Shown here piece by piece: positions 25,972-36,335 of a stretch of 64,000 nucleotides of DNA; position 1 is the first letter of the stretch, and every line of letters begins with the position of its first letter. This stretch comes from Poa pratensis. Taxonomy: Eukaryota; Streptophyta; Magnoliopsida; Poales; Poaceae. Both the position numbers and the translations under genes were made by a program. Where the stretch lies: positions 5,029,473-5,093,472 of the forward strand of contig CAMZMU010000081.1 of assembly GCA_947311845.1 (NCBI GenBank). Reading direction: 5' to 3'. The notes under the pieces are model-generated. The model searched no databases. It saw only the letters and a program-made list of their open reading frames with translations, and had not been told where the DNA came from.

Positions 25972-27351
25972 TCAGAGAGAAGGGCAGAACCACATGGGAA
26001 ACCCTGAAACACCGCGTTTTGGTCCTCTAGCAATTAGAAATGGCTTGATACTTCCATCTCTTATGCTGTACACTTGGGAACGATAAAAGTAGTTGCCCAG
26101 CACCTCATGGGAGTAATTGGGGCAGAAGTGATCAAGAAAATAGATGTGGTCATGATGAATCTGATGATACCAAGTCTCAGAGGCAGGGAATGACTTGTTG
26201 CAGGCTGAGCTGATAAAAATACTCTCTCCACCCAAGCCCTTCATTTCTACCCATCTCCATGGATCTGAACTGAAGTCCAATGCATAGACTCCAACTCCAG
26301 TAAATTGGCTCCAGTTTCCTGTGAAGTATCTGACAACTAGCAATAGTTTCCCAAGAGACTGCACAAGATTGCATTTTCGCAGGTCACTACCATCCATTAG
26401 GGGAAGCTTCTCTATCAGACAAAGCTCGGCGCGAGATACAACTGGAACGGAGCGATCACCTGCCTCGAACTCAAAGGCGAAGAGATCTCCGTCGCTGATG
26501 TTCACCGCGTAGAGCTTCCCTGGTAGAACTCAATGTCAACGTAGCTCTTGATGCACTTGCCCTCGCATATGCACCATGACTGCATTTCTGGTCTGCAGAA
26601 GGCAAGCTTGTATTCTCCCTTTCTCTGGGATATTGCAGCGGCGATGCAAGAGCCAGGTGGCGCTGAGAGTACTACTTTGACGAGTGTCATTGCATATTCA
26701 GGCGCGCGTATAGTGCAGATGACCTCACCGTCGCCATTGCAGAGAGGAACAGAGATCCGATTGGTGCCGCAGGAATGGGCAGCAGAAGGCCTCGGCAGAC
26801 AGATGGTCTTGCTGGAGAAAGGGTTCACCAAGAAACAGTCACCATCGGCACCTGTCCAGGGAGAGCCAGTGCGGCAATAGAGCCGGGTGCAAACGAGCCA
26901 GTCTTGAAAAGAGCCGACACAGTCGCCGGAGTCGGTGTTCCCCCCGAGCGGCGTGCCAAGAAGTGGGAGGCGGTGAGCGGCGGTGCCCAAGGCGTCGCTG
27001 TCCGTGAACGAGGGGCTGGCGAGCGCGAAGCCCGGACAAAGAATCAGAGGGAGCGGCGGCAGGGTCGGCCGGTAGGACTGCGCGGCGGCGCGCCATGAGC
27101 GGCACACGGATTGGAACCAGACGCGGTCGACGGCGGAGGCTACCCTGCAGAGCACGGCGCCGATGATCTCCGGGTGCAATTCCGACCATGGCGGCGACCC
27201 TGCAAACGGATACGGTTTAGAAAGCGGCATTTTACCGAGCATCAAGACTGCAAGAAACGCAACCTCCGCCAAGAAGAGCTCGGCGGGAGATGCGAAGAGA
27301 GGAAGGGAGGGAGATGAGCTCACCTGGGGCGGTGCCCGCGCCGGCAGCCAT
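25972..27351 (-). CDS. F-box protein (DUF295-like), two exons, one frameshift
   Basis: Exon 1 (27351-27324) encodes MAAGAGTAP and ends CCCAG|GTGAGC. Exon 2 begins at 27199 after TTTGCAG and continues SPPWSELHPEIIGAVL, a plant F-box start. The F-box runs through VWFQSVCRSWRAAAQ, and the rest is the beta-rich kelch/DUF295-like region of grass F-box proteins, ending FPMWFCPSL. F-box proteins select substrates for SCF ubiquitin ligases; the target is unknown. At about 26518-26521 the frame breaks in the phrase FYQGK: GGG in place of the expected GGGG gives FYQGSSTR and a stop, after which the second frame continues to the normal C-terminus. The neighbouring paralogue (28765-30216) has the intact FYQGKLY. 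A homopolymer sequencing error or a recent mutation would both explain it. Confidence 0.8.
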
Positions 27352-28764
27352 GGCCGTACGTCTTCGGGGAAGGCGAGCCATCGATCCGCGCTTCCTTCTG
27401 GAAGCTTCTAGAATCACCCGTTGGGGAATGGAATTGGAGGGAGAAGGTATTGGGGGCTCGTCCAAGAATCCAAGATTGAAGGTATTGGGGATTTCGTGGG
27501 CAAGGGCCAGAGTATATGGTTAGCTTGAGGAAGCCGCGAAGTTCAATCCGGTTCGAATAGGGCCACTGACCCCACAAACATGCCAATGCGGGCAGTGACA
27601 TCCGCGGACCAAATCCCTTCTGTTAGCCAACAGGATGGCCCACAAGTCAGTCTCTATCCTCTGAACTTCCTTGATTGCTGACGTCATAAAACTTCCTTGA
27701 TTCCCAGCGATCAAAATTGTTTGCACAACGTTTGTAATGCTGCAAACATACCGTCGTCATAATAAGCAAGGGTCACAAGATAGGATTCAAAAAAAAAAGG
27801 ATATGCAACCGGGTGATACAAGTACAGAGTTTTTGGAATTTGCAAAAGGACTAGATCCGCAGTGCTACACTGCAGCAGATTCAGATTCAAGCTTTCACAT
27901 GCAAGCTCGTCAACACTTCACCAGTGTGACAGTTATTAAGGTCGTTGAATATGCTTTGGCACCATTCCAGAACATATGACGGCACAATTCATCCCAGCAC
28001 AACTACGGATGCGTACCAGCAAACGTGCCATCTTGATAATTTAAGCAGAGAATTCGGGTTCTGTAACATAAATGCTAATAAGTTGCTTGTGAAACCAATA
28101 CAACTGGTAAACAAGATATTTACTCTAGAACGGCAGTTTGGTTGAGGTCAGGGCCTGATGATATTCCCCAACTTTGTCGGACAGACTGTAATTCTCCAGT
28201 TCAATTCAATATATTATATCTTTCGCACATAAAAAAGGAAATACTCTGCACTGCGAAGGAGTGAACACAACAGACATCTGGATACACACCGAGGAACACA
28301 AGTACATATAGTGGACTTAAGCGGTATACTGAACTGTTTTCATGTGCCCATGTAGTGGAATGTTATATTAACCACTAATGATGTCACCATAGTCCAGTGG
28401 CATGCTATATTAACCACTAATGATGACACCATAGTATAGTGGCAAAAGTGCAACCAAAGAACCACAAGAGGAGAAACTATTAAAGATGCATTGCAAAACT
28501 ACTACAGTTCAGTAATTATGAAAACACTGCTCACTTAACTAATGATTCCCATAAATACAAAACCAACTGATGTTCAACATAGGAAACTGAAAAATACCAA
28601 AAATAGTCTAAGTTGGAAATCGCCATAGAAATCAGAAATCAGACAACAGCATGGTTTTTTCAGTTTTTCAAAAGCAAACACCATGGTCCTCACGACGAAG
28701 CAGCATCAGGGATTCCGAGATACGTACTAAAGATTCATTAATATCAGAGTTGATGTGTGGCTCT
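27352..28764. other. Intergenic region between the two F-box genes
   Basis: No supported gene. Positions 28354-28440 hold about two copies of a 42-bp tandem repeat (AGTGG..TG.TATATTAACCA). The DNA just right of 27351 is the promoter side of the first F-box gene. The left part of this interval receives the 3' end of the second. Confidence 0.5.
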
Positions 28765-30216
28765 TCATTCGGAAGGAAACAACCATGTTGGACTCATCAG
28801 CTTGCCATCTGGCGCCCGGAAGTTGTCCTCTGATATGTCTGCAGCAAAAGATGCCAATGTACCATCTGTCATGTTGTACATGAACTTATCAAATGGAGGG
28901 CCATTTTTAGCAGGGTAGAGGTAGCCATCGATGAAGTAGATAACTTCGCCCTCCACCCCATCATACTCGCAAGCATGAAATGACTTGCTGCTGCACGGGC
29001 TGATGAAGATACAGTCGCCATCCAAGGTGTTGATCTCAGTAAACCGAAAAGGTTTCGTGCTTGAGTCCACTATATATACTCCAACCTTGCAAATGTTGTG
29101 CCAGCCTTCACCGCCACCTAAGTATCTGGCGACGAGCAATAATTTTCCATGCCATTCTACTAAGTTCCACCTCTGTCCGTAGGTATCCTTGACCTCAGGC
29201 AGCTCGGCCACACAACGCTCAACACGAGAAACCATTAGCCCACAGTCGTCATCTGTTATCTCAAAGGCAAAGAGGTTTGTGGTGAGCTTGCTTAGCATGT
29301 AAAGCTTCCCCTGGTAGAAGGTAATATCACTGAACTTGCTGATGCAGCCACCAAGGCACACGCACCACGACGTCATCCCAGGTCGCCAGAGAGCAAGCTT
29401 AGCTCCATTCCTATGTACAGAGATTGCAGCCACAATACACTTGGACCCAGAATCAGGCGAAGAAGACAAGATCACCTTGCAGAATGACATCACGTATTGA
29501 GCGGCGCTGATTGTACACTCAACCACACCAGAGCCACTGATGATGGGGAGAGATCTAGTGTAGGCATCAACGAAATGAGAAGATGCAGAAGGAGGTGGGA
29601 GATGGACCACATCCCGGGAGAAAGCATTCATCAGGAAGCACTTGCCATCACCAAAGTAGCGACCTTTGTTCGGCCGCACGCCGGCGAGCCATCCCTCGAA
29701 CGAGCCTACGCAACGGACGTCGAGAGCCGCCACCTCCTTGCGCACCTGGATGCGACGCGTGCCCGTCATGGCCCCGTCGGGGGAGAAGCTGGAGAACGCG
29801 AAGTTGGAGTGCACGAGCAGGGGGAGAGGCGGCGGAGGAGGCCGGTGGCGGCGCGCCGCCGCGCGCCAGGCGCCGCAGACGGAGCGCAGCCTGGAGCGGT
29901 CTTCGACGCAAGGAAGGCGGCCGACCACGATCCCGAGGATATCCGCCGGGACGTCCGCCCACGACCGCCGCTGCGGCTCGGGCCCTGCGTCAAATCTCAT
30001 ATTAAGACGCATTTCATCGAGCACCTTGCCTGGGTGAGCAACACTGCGCGTGAGGGCTGCAAGCAGGAAGAGAGGGTCTGACCTGAGGTAGTGGCCGGAG
30101 GCAAGGGTGGCGCCGGGGCTCGCCGCCCTGGAAAGGTGAGCTTCTCTTGCGCCATTGGAGATTCGAAGTTTGCGACCTTTGCTTTGGGTCTCAGCTTCTT
30201 CTGGTTTCCCCTCCAC
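28765..30216 (-). CDS. F-box protein (DUF295-like), intact
   Basis: An open frame of 483 residues. The F-box core is at about residues 85-122 (SWADVPADILGIVVGRLP ... RSVCGAWRAAARRH). It is followed by a proline run and the C-terminal beta-rich region typical of grass F-box/DUF295 proteins, with matches along its length to the frameshifted neighbour (GKCFLMNAFS, ITFYQGKLYML, GKLLLVARY, CIFISPCSSKSF, SPTWLFPSE). The two are local paralogues on the same strand. The first 70 or so residues are not F-box-like. By analogy with the neighbour, part of this may be an intron (possible donor CTCAG|GTCAGA near 30085, acceptor candidates GCAG near 30060 or 29990), so the true start is uncertain. Role: substrate receptor of an SCF E3 ligase. 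Confidence 0.85.
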   Translation of the reverse strand: MEGKPEEAETQSKGRKLRISNGAREAHLSRAASPGATLASGHYLRSDPLFLLAALTRSVAHPGKVLDEMRLNMRFDAGPEPQRRSWADVPADILGIVVGRLPCVEDRSRLRSVCGAWRAAARRHRPPPPPLPLLVHSNFAFSSFSPDGAMTGTRRIQVRKEVAALDVRCVGSFEGWLAGVRPNKGRYFGDGKCFLMNAFSRDVVHLPPPSASSHFVDAYTRSLPIISGSGVVECTISAAQYVMSFCKVILSSSPDSGSKCIVAAISVHRNGAKLALWRPGMTSWCVCLGGCISKFSDITFYQGKLYMLSKLTTNLFAFEITDDDCGLMVSRVERCVAELPEVKDTYGQRWNLVEWHGKLLLVARYLGGGEGWHNICKVGVYIVDSSTKPFRFTEINTLDGDCIFISPCSSKSFHACEYDGVEGEVIYFIDGYLYPAKNGPPFDKFMYNMTDGTLASFAADISEDNFRAPDGKLMSPTWLFPSE

Positions 30217-30689
30217 AGCGAGTTCACAAAGCTAGCTCGCTCAGCTGGTTGTGAGGTTGCTTGCTCGTCCGGTCCTACAAGCAGATTCGGCTGTCCAGTG
30301 TCGAGCAGTATCTGCGCTCCTTTTTCTAGGACAAGTTCTCTTGTCTGAACCTTGATAAGGCATGAATATCAACGGCTAAAACTACATCCATTTCAAAATG
30401 CTTTACGACACCAGTTCAAAAAAAAATGCTTTACGACTTAACGTTCACCGCCCAGACACGATAACCATTGACCAATTACTAGACTTCAGTTGTTATCTCT
30501 AAGGGCATCCACAGTGTGCCAAGCGCCTAATATTTCGCATACTCAATAATAGGTACTGGAGCCCAATTTACAAGTTGCATTCTTGAGTATAGCCATTGCA
30601 AAATTCTAAATTACATGTAAACCACACCTAAGTTGCACGCAAATTGTTAGTAAACTACATGTAACTTACAACTGTTTCCATTGGATATA

Positions 30690-30850
30690 CTCCCTTCGTT
30701 CCATAATATAAGATGTTTTAGGTGCTGCACATGTTGTCTAGATTCATACAAAAAAGAGTGTACATGTACACTAAAACATGTCTACATACATATGTGTGTA
30801 TGTGAATGTGGCAAAAGGCTAAAACATCTTATATTGTGAAACGGAGGGAG
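30690..30850. mobile_element. Stowaway MITE, complete (161 bp)
   Basis: It starts CTCCCTTCGTTCCATAATAT and ends, inverted, CTCCCTCCGTTTCACAATAT, flanked by TA at 30688-30689 and 30851-30852. The terminal repeats extend through AAGATGTTTT/AAAACATCTT. Confidence 0.95.
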
Positions 30851-31149
30851 TACATGCTAGGTACAATGAATGGTTTTCATTGTATTCACATGTAGTATAC
30901 ATAGGTTGTCCACTACATATACATGCTAGTTACAGTAGTTTATACCCCAAAAAATATCTGCTTATAAATCACACGCAAATACAGTAATTACATGGTAAAT
31001 AAACTACATATACAACTGGTTAGTCAGCTTTATTTCACTAGATATCATGCTAGGTACAATGTTGCTGCATATATACAACTGGATACTTAGGTTTTTTCGG
31101 AAAAAAAATACTGTTGGGTTGTTTTTGGCCCATGAAGTAGCGGGCTAGT

Positions 31150-31900
31150 TTCCACCTTTCACCCAAAATTTTCATTTAGAATAACAAAACAGCAGAAAAA
31201 ACAAAGTTCTGCGTTTCTATTGGTAAAAAAATTGACTTATGCCGAAAAGAAAAACAGCCGGATGCTAAATAGACTGTCCCGTGTTTTTTTACAAGACAAT
31301 TTGGAAGCTGCTAAGCCTTTGGAGGGGCCCTGACCTGGAACGAAGGAAGAAACCAACCAACAATTTCTGTAAAACCATTTAAGATAGCGCTCTTATTTTC
31401 ATGCACATTAGATGATAACTCAAACTATGCTAGGAGATTGTCCTTCCTACTTCATTAGATGAGAACACTATTACTTGCAGGGCTGGTTCTGAAATTTCGG
31501 AGGCCCGGGGCAAAATTAGAACCCGACATTGCCGGAGCTTAGTGCAAGTCGAGGGGAGGGGGGCCATAGCCCCCAGGATTTTCCACCTTTAAGCCAGGAT
31601 TTTAATTTAGAATAACAAAACAGCAGAAAAAACAATATTATGTGTTTCTATTGGTAAAAATCAACTTATGCCGAAAACAAAAACAACTGAATGCCAAATA
31701 GATTGTCACAGTGATAGGGGAACTTAGCGTCTGTTACGGCTCTGGAGGTGCCCCGACATGGAAGAGAGAAAGAAACGAGCCAATAGTTTATATAAAACCA
31801 TTTAAGATAGCGCTCTAATTTTCATGCACATGAGATGAGAACTCAGATTATGCTAGGAGATTGTCCTTCCTACTTCATTAGATGAGAACATTGTTACTTA
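31150..31900. repeat. Direct repeat pair, about 325 bp each
   Basis: Sequence from TTCCACCTTT / CATTTAGAATAACAAAACAG through TTGTCCTTCCTACTTCATTA occurs at about 31150-31465 and 31583-31885, with moderate divergence. The copies are separated by about 105 bp. The second copy leads directly into the LINE fragment, suggesting these are LINE 5' leader repeats; that link is inference. Confidence 0.7.
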
Positions 31901-31921
31901 CTTACTCGTGGTGATTGTTTC

Positions 31922-32235
31922 ATGATTGGAGCCATTATGAATATTCGGGGCTTGGGGATATCAAATCATAAGATTGAGTTTATTGGTATTCAAGAAACAA
32001 ACAAAGAAAGAAAAAGTGAATGATAGTTTTCTGCTTTTTTATTGGAATAATTATTTCTCTTGGTGTTTCCTTCCTGCTATTGGATCTGCTGGTACGATCT
32101 TGATAGTTTTGAGGGGAGATCTGTTTGAGCTGATTTCCAATTCTACCCATACTTATTCTAGTGTTATTAGTGGCCACACTGCTCTCCTCCTCGATACTGG
32201 CAACAATAAACCTCCCCCTCCCAAACTGTTTAAAA
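31922..32235 (+). pseudogene. Decayed LINE endonuclease (APE domain) fragment
   Basis: Reading from 31922 gives MIGAIMNIRGLGISNHKIEF then FIGIQETNKERK, the N-terminal motif of plant L1-type ORF2 endonuclease (NxRGLG ... xxQET). A frameshift near 32020 is needed to continue into SFSWCFLPAIGSAGTILIVL, matching the conserved PAxGSAGGIL segment. Sequence homology fades after about 32190. It is inactive. Confidence 0.65.
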
Positions 32236-33202
32236 CAAGCCTTACAATTAGATCCGACTAAATAGGAACACGTTCTCTTTTAATAGAGGTAGAGAAGCTA
32301 TATTTGCAGATGTTGGCCTATATCATGTCCCATATATGAGGGGGCTCTAATCGAGTCCATGGTAGGGCCCCAATATAAGATTAGTGTAATATAATCTTTG
32401 GATTGGCGAAATCAAATCGTTAATCTAATGTCATAGACATTGAACTAGGTTAATTTTTAAAACTTGAACCACACACATTTTCCTTCTAAATTTAAATAAT
32501 AATATAAATCACATGTCTACACAAAACAAAATTTCCCTTTCGTTTTTCTAGTCATGAATTTAGATAATCTAATATATGTGAATAACCACAATAAACGTAT
32601 GGTCAAGTGTCAATTACCTGTAATTTTTGTAGACTTCTATTTGCCCCCGCCACTAGTTGTCATACCTTGATCACTCACGTTACAACCCTTCTTATGTCTA
32701 TAAAACCATTAGTCCATAGGATTGTCATTAATTAACAAACTATACACATTACACAGTAGCTCCATGCACTTTTAGCGGCTTCACTATCCTGGTTTGTTGG
32801 AACCAATGTCGGTGCCTCGTGTCTGGAACATGCCGAGGATGGACTTCTTCGAGGTTGCCCCGGCCATCCGCGCTTCATCTTCTCGGTCTCCGGTGGAGAT
32901 GCTTCGCGGTGACGCCATCATCTCGCGCAAATGGGCCAGGCCTAGAAACGGCAACAGGTAGCGGGAGGGGGTACGCGAATCGGTGATATCCTTTGCAACG
33001 GGTGTAGAATAGGGTTTGCCGTCTTCGATCCCCTTCGACCTGACGTGTATTCAAGGAATTGACAGGGCTCGGCCCATTCAAAGCAAGCCTACCAAACTGT
33101 CCATACAGTGTTTCAGCGTGTATTGGATTGGGCTCGGAAATTACACCAGAAAACTTGTCAAACCCGGCCTGCCAAACGAGGCCCTTAAGCAACTGCGCTT
33201 TC

Positions 33203-34749
33203 ACCAAATGAGGACGTCGACCACTACTCCCGGTGTTTCTAGCCCAGGATACCTCCACTGAGCCTCTCTTAAAAAAAAAGAGACTTCCCTGAATTTCTTT
33301 CCGAAAATAATAATTTCCTTTTTAGACATTCATACAGTATGCATCTACCATGACGTGATACAGCATGCATCTTCTGTGCGTATCACGGTATCATGGTTCA
33401 TGTTGCACTTGAGAGCCTTGTATAATTATTCGACAGGACGATGATGATTAGTTGAGAGTGATCCATTTGGACGATTTAGACAGTAGTAACAACTAATAAG
33501 TGCAGTTATTCATTTCATTGCCGAAGGATTACAAACTGAAAGAAAGGTAGTACAACATGTCTTCTTTTATTTCATTACTGGGAGGCAGCAGCTAGCTAGC
33601 AGTCTTCATGTGTCTTCATGATCACCTGTGCTCCCTATTCTCCGAGGTCGAACGCCGCCGCGTCAAAGGTGTCGGACAGTCCGGTACCGGTCTTGAAGGT
33701 GACTTTCTCGGCGCAGGACTCATCGACATAGACCTCCACCAGGCTGAGCCACAGGAAGAGCTCATTGGTCTTGATCCCGGTGACCTTCTTGATCTTGCCC
33801 TTCTCTACGACGGCGGTCACCTCCGTAGCGTAGGAGACGGTCTGCTTGATCTTCTTGAACATGGCGTAGGAGACAATCTGTTGTCGTGTTCTTTTATTCA
33901 TGAGAGGGGAAATTTCAATTTCGAAGCTCACAACTTAGCTAAGCATGCTTTGGCATTAGATGTTGGTCGCCATGTCTGGCTGGGCAAGCCAAGCGGTCTT
34001 GTAACAATTCCTGTAAACATTCTGAATCCTTGAAATAAAGCTTAGCGAGTTGCCTAAAAACAATATATACCAAATGAGGACGTCGACCACTACTCCCGGT
34101 GTTTCAAGCCGAGGAGACCTCCCCTGAGCCTCTCTAAAAAAAAGAGACTTCCCTGAATTTTCTTCTGAAAATAATAATTTTCTTTTCAGACATTCATACA
34201 GTATGCATCTACCATGACGTGATACAGCATGCATCTTCTGACTTCTGCGTATCATGGTTCATGTTGCACTTGAGAGCCTTGGGTAATTATTTGCTGATGA
34301 GCCCCTGTGTTCACACAAAGAACAGGACGGTGATGATTAGTTGAGAGTGATCCCTTTGGACAATTTAGACAGTAGTAACTACTACTAATAAGTGCAGTTA
34401 TTCATTTCATTGCGGAAGGATTACAAACTGAAACAAAGGTACAACAAGGCTTCTTTTATTTCATTACTGAGAGGCAACAGCTAGCTAGCAGTCTTCATGT
34501 GTCTTCATGATCGCCTGTGCTCCCTATTCTCCGAGGTCGAACGCCGCCGCGTCAAAGGTGTCGGACAGTCCGGTACCGGTCTTGAAGGTGACCTTCTCGG
34601 CGCAGGACTCATCGACATAGACCTCCACCAGGCTGAGCCACAGGAAGAGCTCCTTGGTCTTGATCCCGGTGACCTTCTTGATCTTGCCCTTCTCGACGAA
34701 GGCGGTCACCTCCGTGGCGTAGGAGACGGTCTGCTTGATCTTCTTGAAC
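33203..34749. repeat. Tandem duplication spanning the 3' part of a DUF538 gene
   Basis: Unit 33203-33860 repeats as 34069-34749, starting ACCAAATGAGGACGTCGACC and ending CTTGATCTTCTTGAAC. It carries the 3' flank and 3' half of the DUF538 gene. The left copy therefore encodes only the C-terminal half, ending in unrelated sequence. Confidence 0.85.
33635..33870 (-). pseudogene. 5'-truncated DUF538 copy
   Basis: Encodes the C-terminal half FKKIKQTVSYATEVTAV ... DTFDAAAFDLGE, nearly identical to the intact gene at 34524-34952. The coding sequence stops matching at 33860, and the N-terminal half is missing. The upstream 30 codons of open frame are chance sequence. The partial copy is explained by the tandem duplication breakpoint. 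Confidence 0.85.
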
Positions 34750-34952
34750 GTGTACTCTTTCTTCTTCTTCTGGAGTATCCACGCGAACCCGCTCTCGCGG
34801 TTGTACCCGAACTCCTCCATGTCCTGCAGCGGGAAGAGGCCCTTGGGGAGCCCTAGCTCCTGGAGGAACTCCACGGACCTCTTCTTGCAGGCGTCGTACC
34901 CCTTGACCACCTCCGCGCCGGCACGGTGGCTCTCCACCAGTTGGGACGCCAT
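34524..34952 (-). CDS. DUF538 family protein
   Basis: A single-exon protein of 142 residues, the normal length of the short grass DUF538 type. It starts MASQLVESHRAGAEVVKG and contains the conserved LQELGLPKGLFPLQDMEEFG and FLWLSLVEVYVDE segments, ending AAAFDLGE. There is no signal peptide, unlike many dicot DUF538 proteins. A TATATAAA box lies about 120 bp upstream (35071-35079). Molecular function is not established; the fold is related to lipid-binding BPI-like barrels, and members are reported as stress-induced. Three relatives occur nearby (33635, 44156, 54779). Confidence 0.92.
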   Translation of the reverse strand: MASQLVESHRAGAEVVKGYDACKKRSVEFLQELGLPKGLFPLQDMEEFGYNRESGFAWILQKKKKEYTFKKIKQTVSYATEVTAFVEKGKIKKVTGIKTKELFLWLSLVEVYVDESCAEKVTFKTGTGLSDTFDAAAFDLGE

Positions 34953-35070
34953 CTATCTCGGCACCGCTAGCCAACTACAACTGATTTTCTTGCTTTGCTA
35001 TGGATAGAAGTGTGTGGGTTTGTGAGTTTGCAGGTGAGCTTGTTGTGATACGATATGTGCGGATGGTGCT

Positions 35071-35079
35071 TTATATAGG
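35071..35079 (-). promoter_or_regulatory. TATA box of the DUF538 gene
   Basis: The minus strand reads CTATATAAA, about 120 bp from the ATG at 34952. Confidence 0.75.
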
Positions 35080-36335
35080 TGCTGCGGCCTGCAAGCTAGA
35101 GCCTTGATTCTAACAGCCTCGAAGATCAATTCATTGTGTGTGAGCGCCAACCCAGTGAGACCAACAGCTCTCCTCTATGGACATCTTTTTTTCATGTTTT
35201 TAAAATAATAATATATCTCCTCTTTGGTGTTAGCATTATTTCTTCGTGGCCGAAAGAACTGCCCGGCCATATCTGACCGTTGAATAAATGAAATGCCTTG
35301 CTGAACTCCACAACAGAACACTCGAGAGCTGGTCATGGATGACTGAATTGACCATTTCTTATTGGTCTAGAAATCCCAGCGATCTGGCCCAACATGTCAG
35401 GCTCTGTACCAACATCCCTGCGATCTCATTACAACTGACCGTACTGGAGCGGAGGTGGCTAACGGTGATATCAGAATGACAAACTTTGTCGAACTTATTT
35501 ACGAACTTGACCTCCGGATTCAAGATAGGCCAATTCCCCTTGGACAACACTAGGGCTTCGGTTGTTGCCACGCGAGCAGGTTCATGTGGATCGTTCAGAA
35601 CAAAATGGAGCAAACATATCACAGCAACTGCAAACAGTCATGTACAACACTACATTCAACAGAAGACACCAGAGATGACAAACAGGGCAGCTGAATCAAG
35701 TAAAGCAGCTTTTTCGAGACGCCGACTTTGTAGACGCACAGCATGTTTATGCCACAGAAGAAGTGATGCGTACGCCAGCAAATATACAGGACGTATCAAG
35801 CAGGAGAGTTCACAGCTAGCGGCTCTAACAGCAAAGCTTCAACCCTTACCAGCCATATGAGTCTCTCAAAATGAAAATGCCCATACTCACCAGCCGTAGG
35901 GTGGCTTTCAAAATGAAAATGCGTGTATGAATATATAGATCGATGGAAAATGATGGATAAGCAAGTGGCAAAATGCTAGGCAATGTCTGTCCAGCTGACA
36001 GCCTTGCTCAAGCCTGGTCGATGTAAATGGGCATAACGGGTCCTGCCTGGTTCCACAACACCAAGGGCCTGAGGCTGCCTTTCTTTGTTCCGCGGCCTGA
36101 CAAAATCAAGAGCCATAGCCCCGACCGACAGCATCCAATTAGCTTGTCGCAGCAGCTATGGTTGCAACCCCACACCAAGAGGTCTAGTCATTTCATGAGG
36201 AACTGGTCGTCTGGTCCTGCACATGACCACCACCCCTCCCTGGTGCACATCTTCCGAACGACACCTTGCTCCATCATCATTCTTCCATGCTGCGCCACCC
36301 CCACGCAAAAAGTTGCAAAAAACAGTGTGTTGTCC
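35080..36335. other. Intergenic region, includes helicase 3' flank
   Basis: Nothing gene-like is visible. The frames at 35486-35860 and 36027-36470 lack domains. The latter is partly antisense to the helicase 3' end and 3' untranslated region. Confidence 0.5.

Larger units (their letters stand above)
30217..33202. other. Intergenic repeats between F-box and DUF538 genes
   Basis: Contains a Stowaway MITE (30690-30850), a direct repeat pair (about 31150-31480 and 31583-31900) and a decayed LINE endonuclease fragment (from 31922). The rest is AT-rich DNA. The GC-richer stretch 32800-33200 has no convincing frame. Confidence 0.5.
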
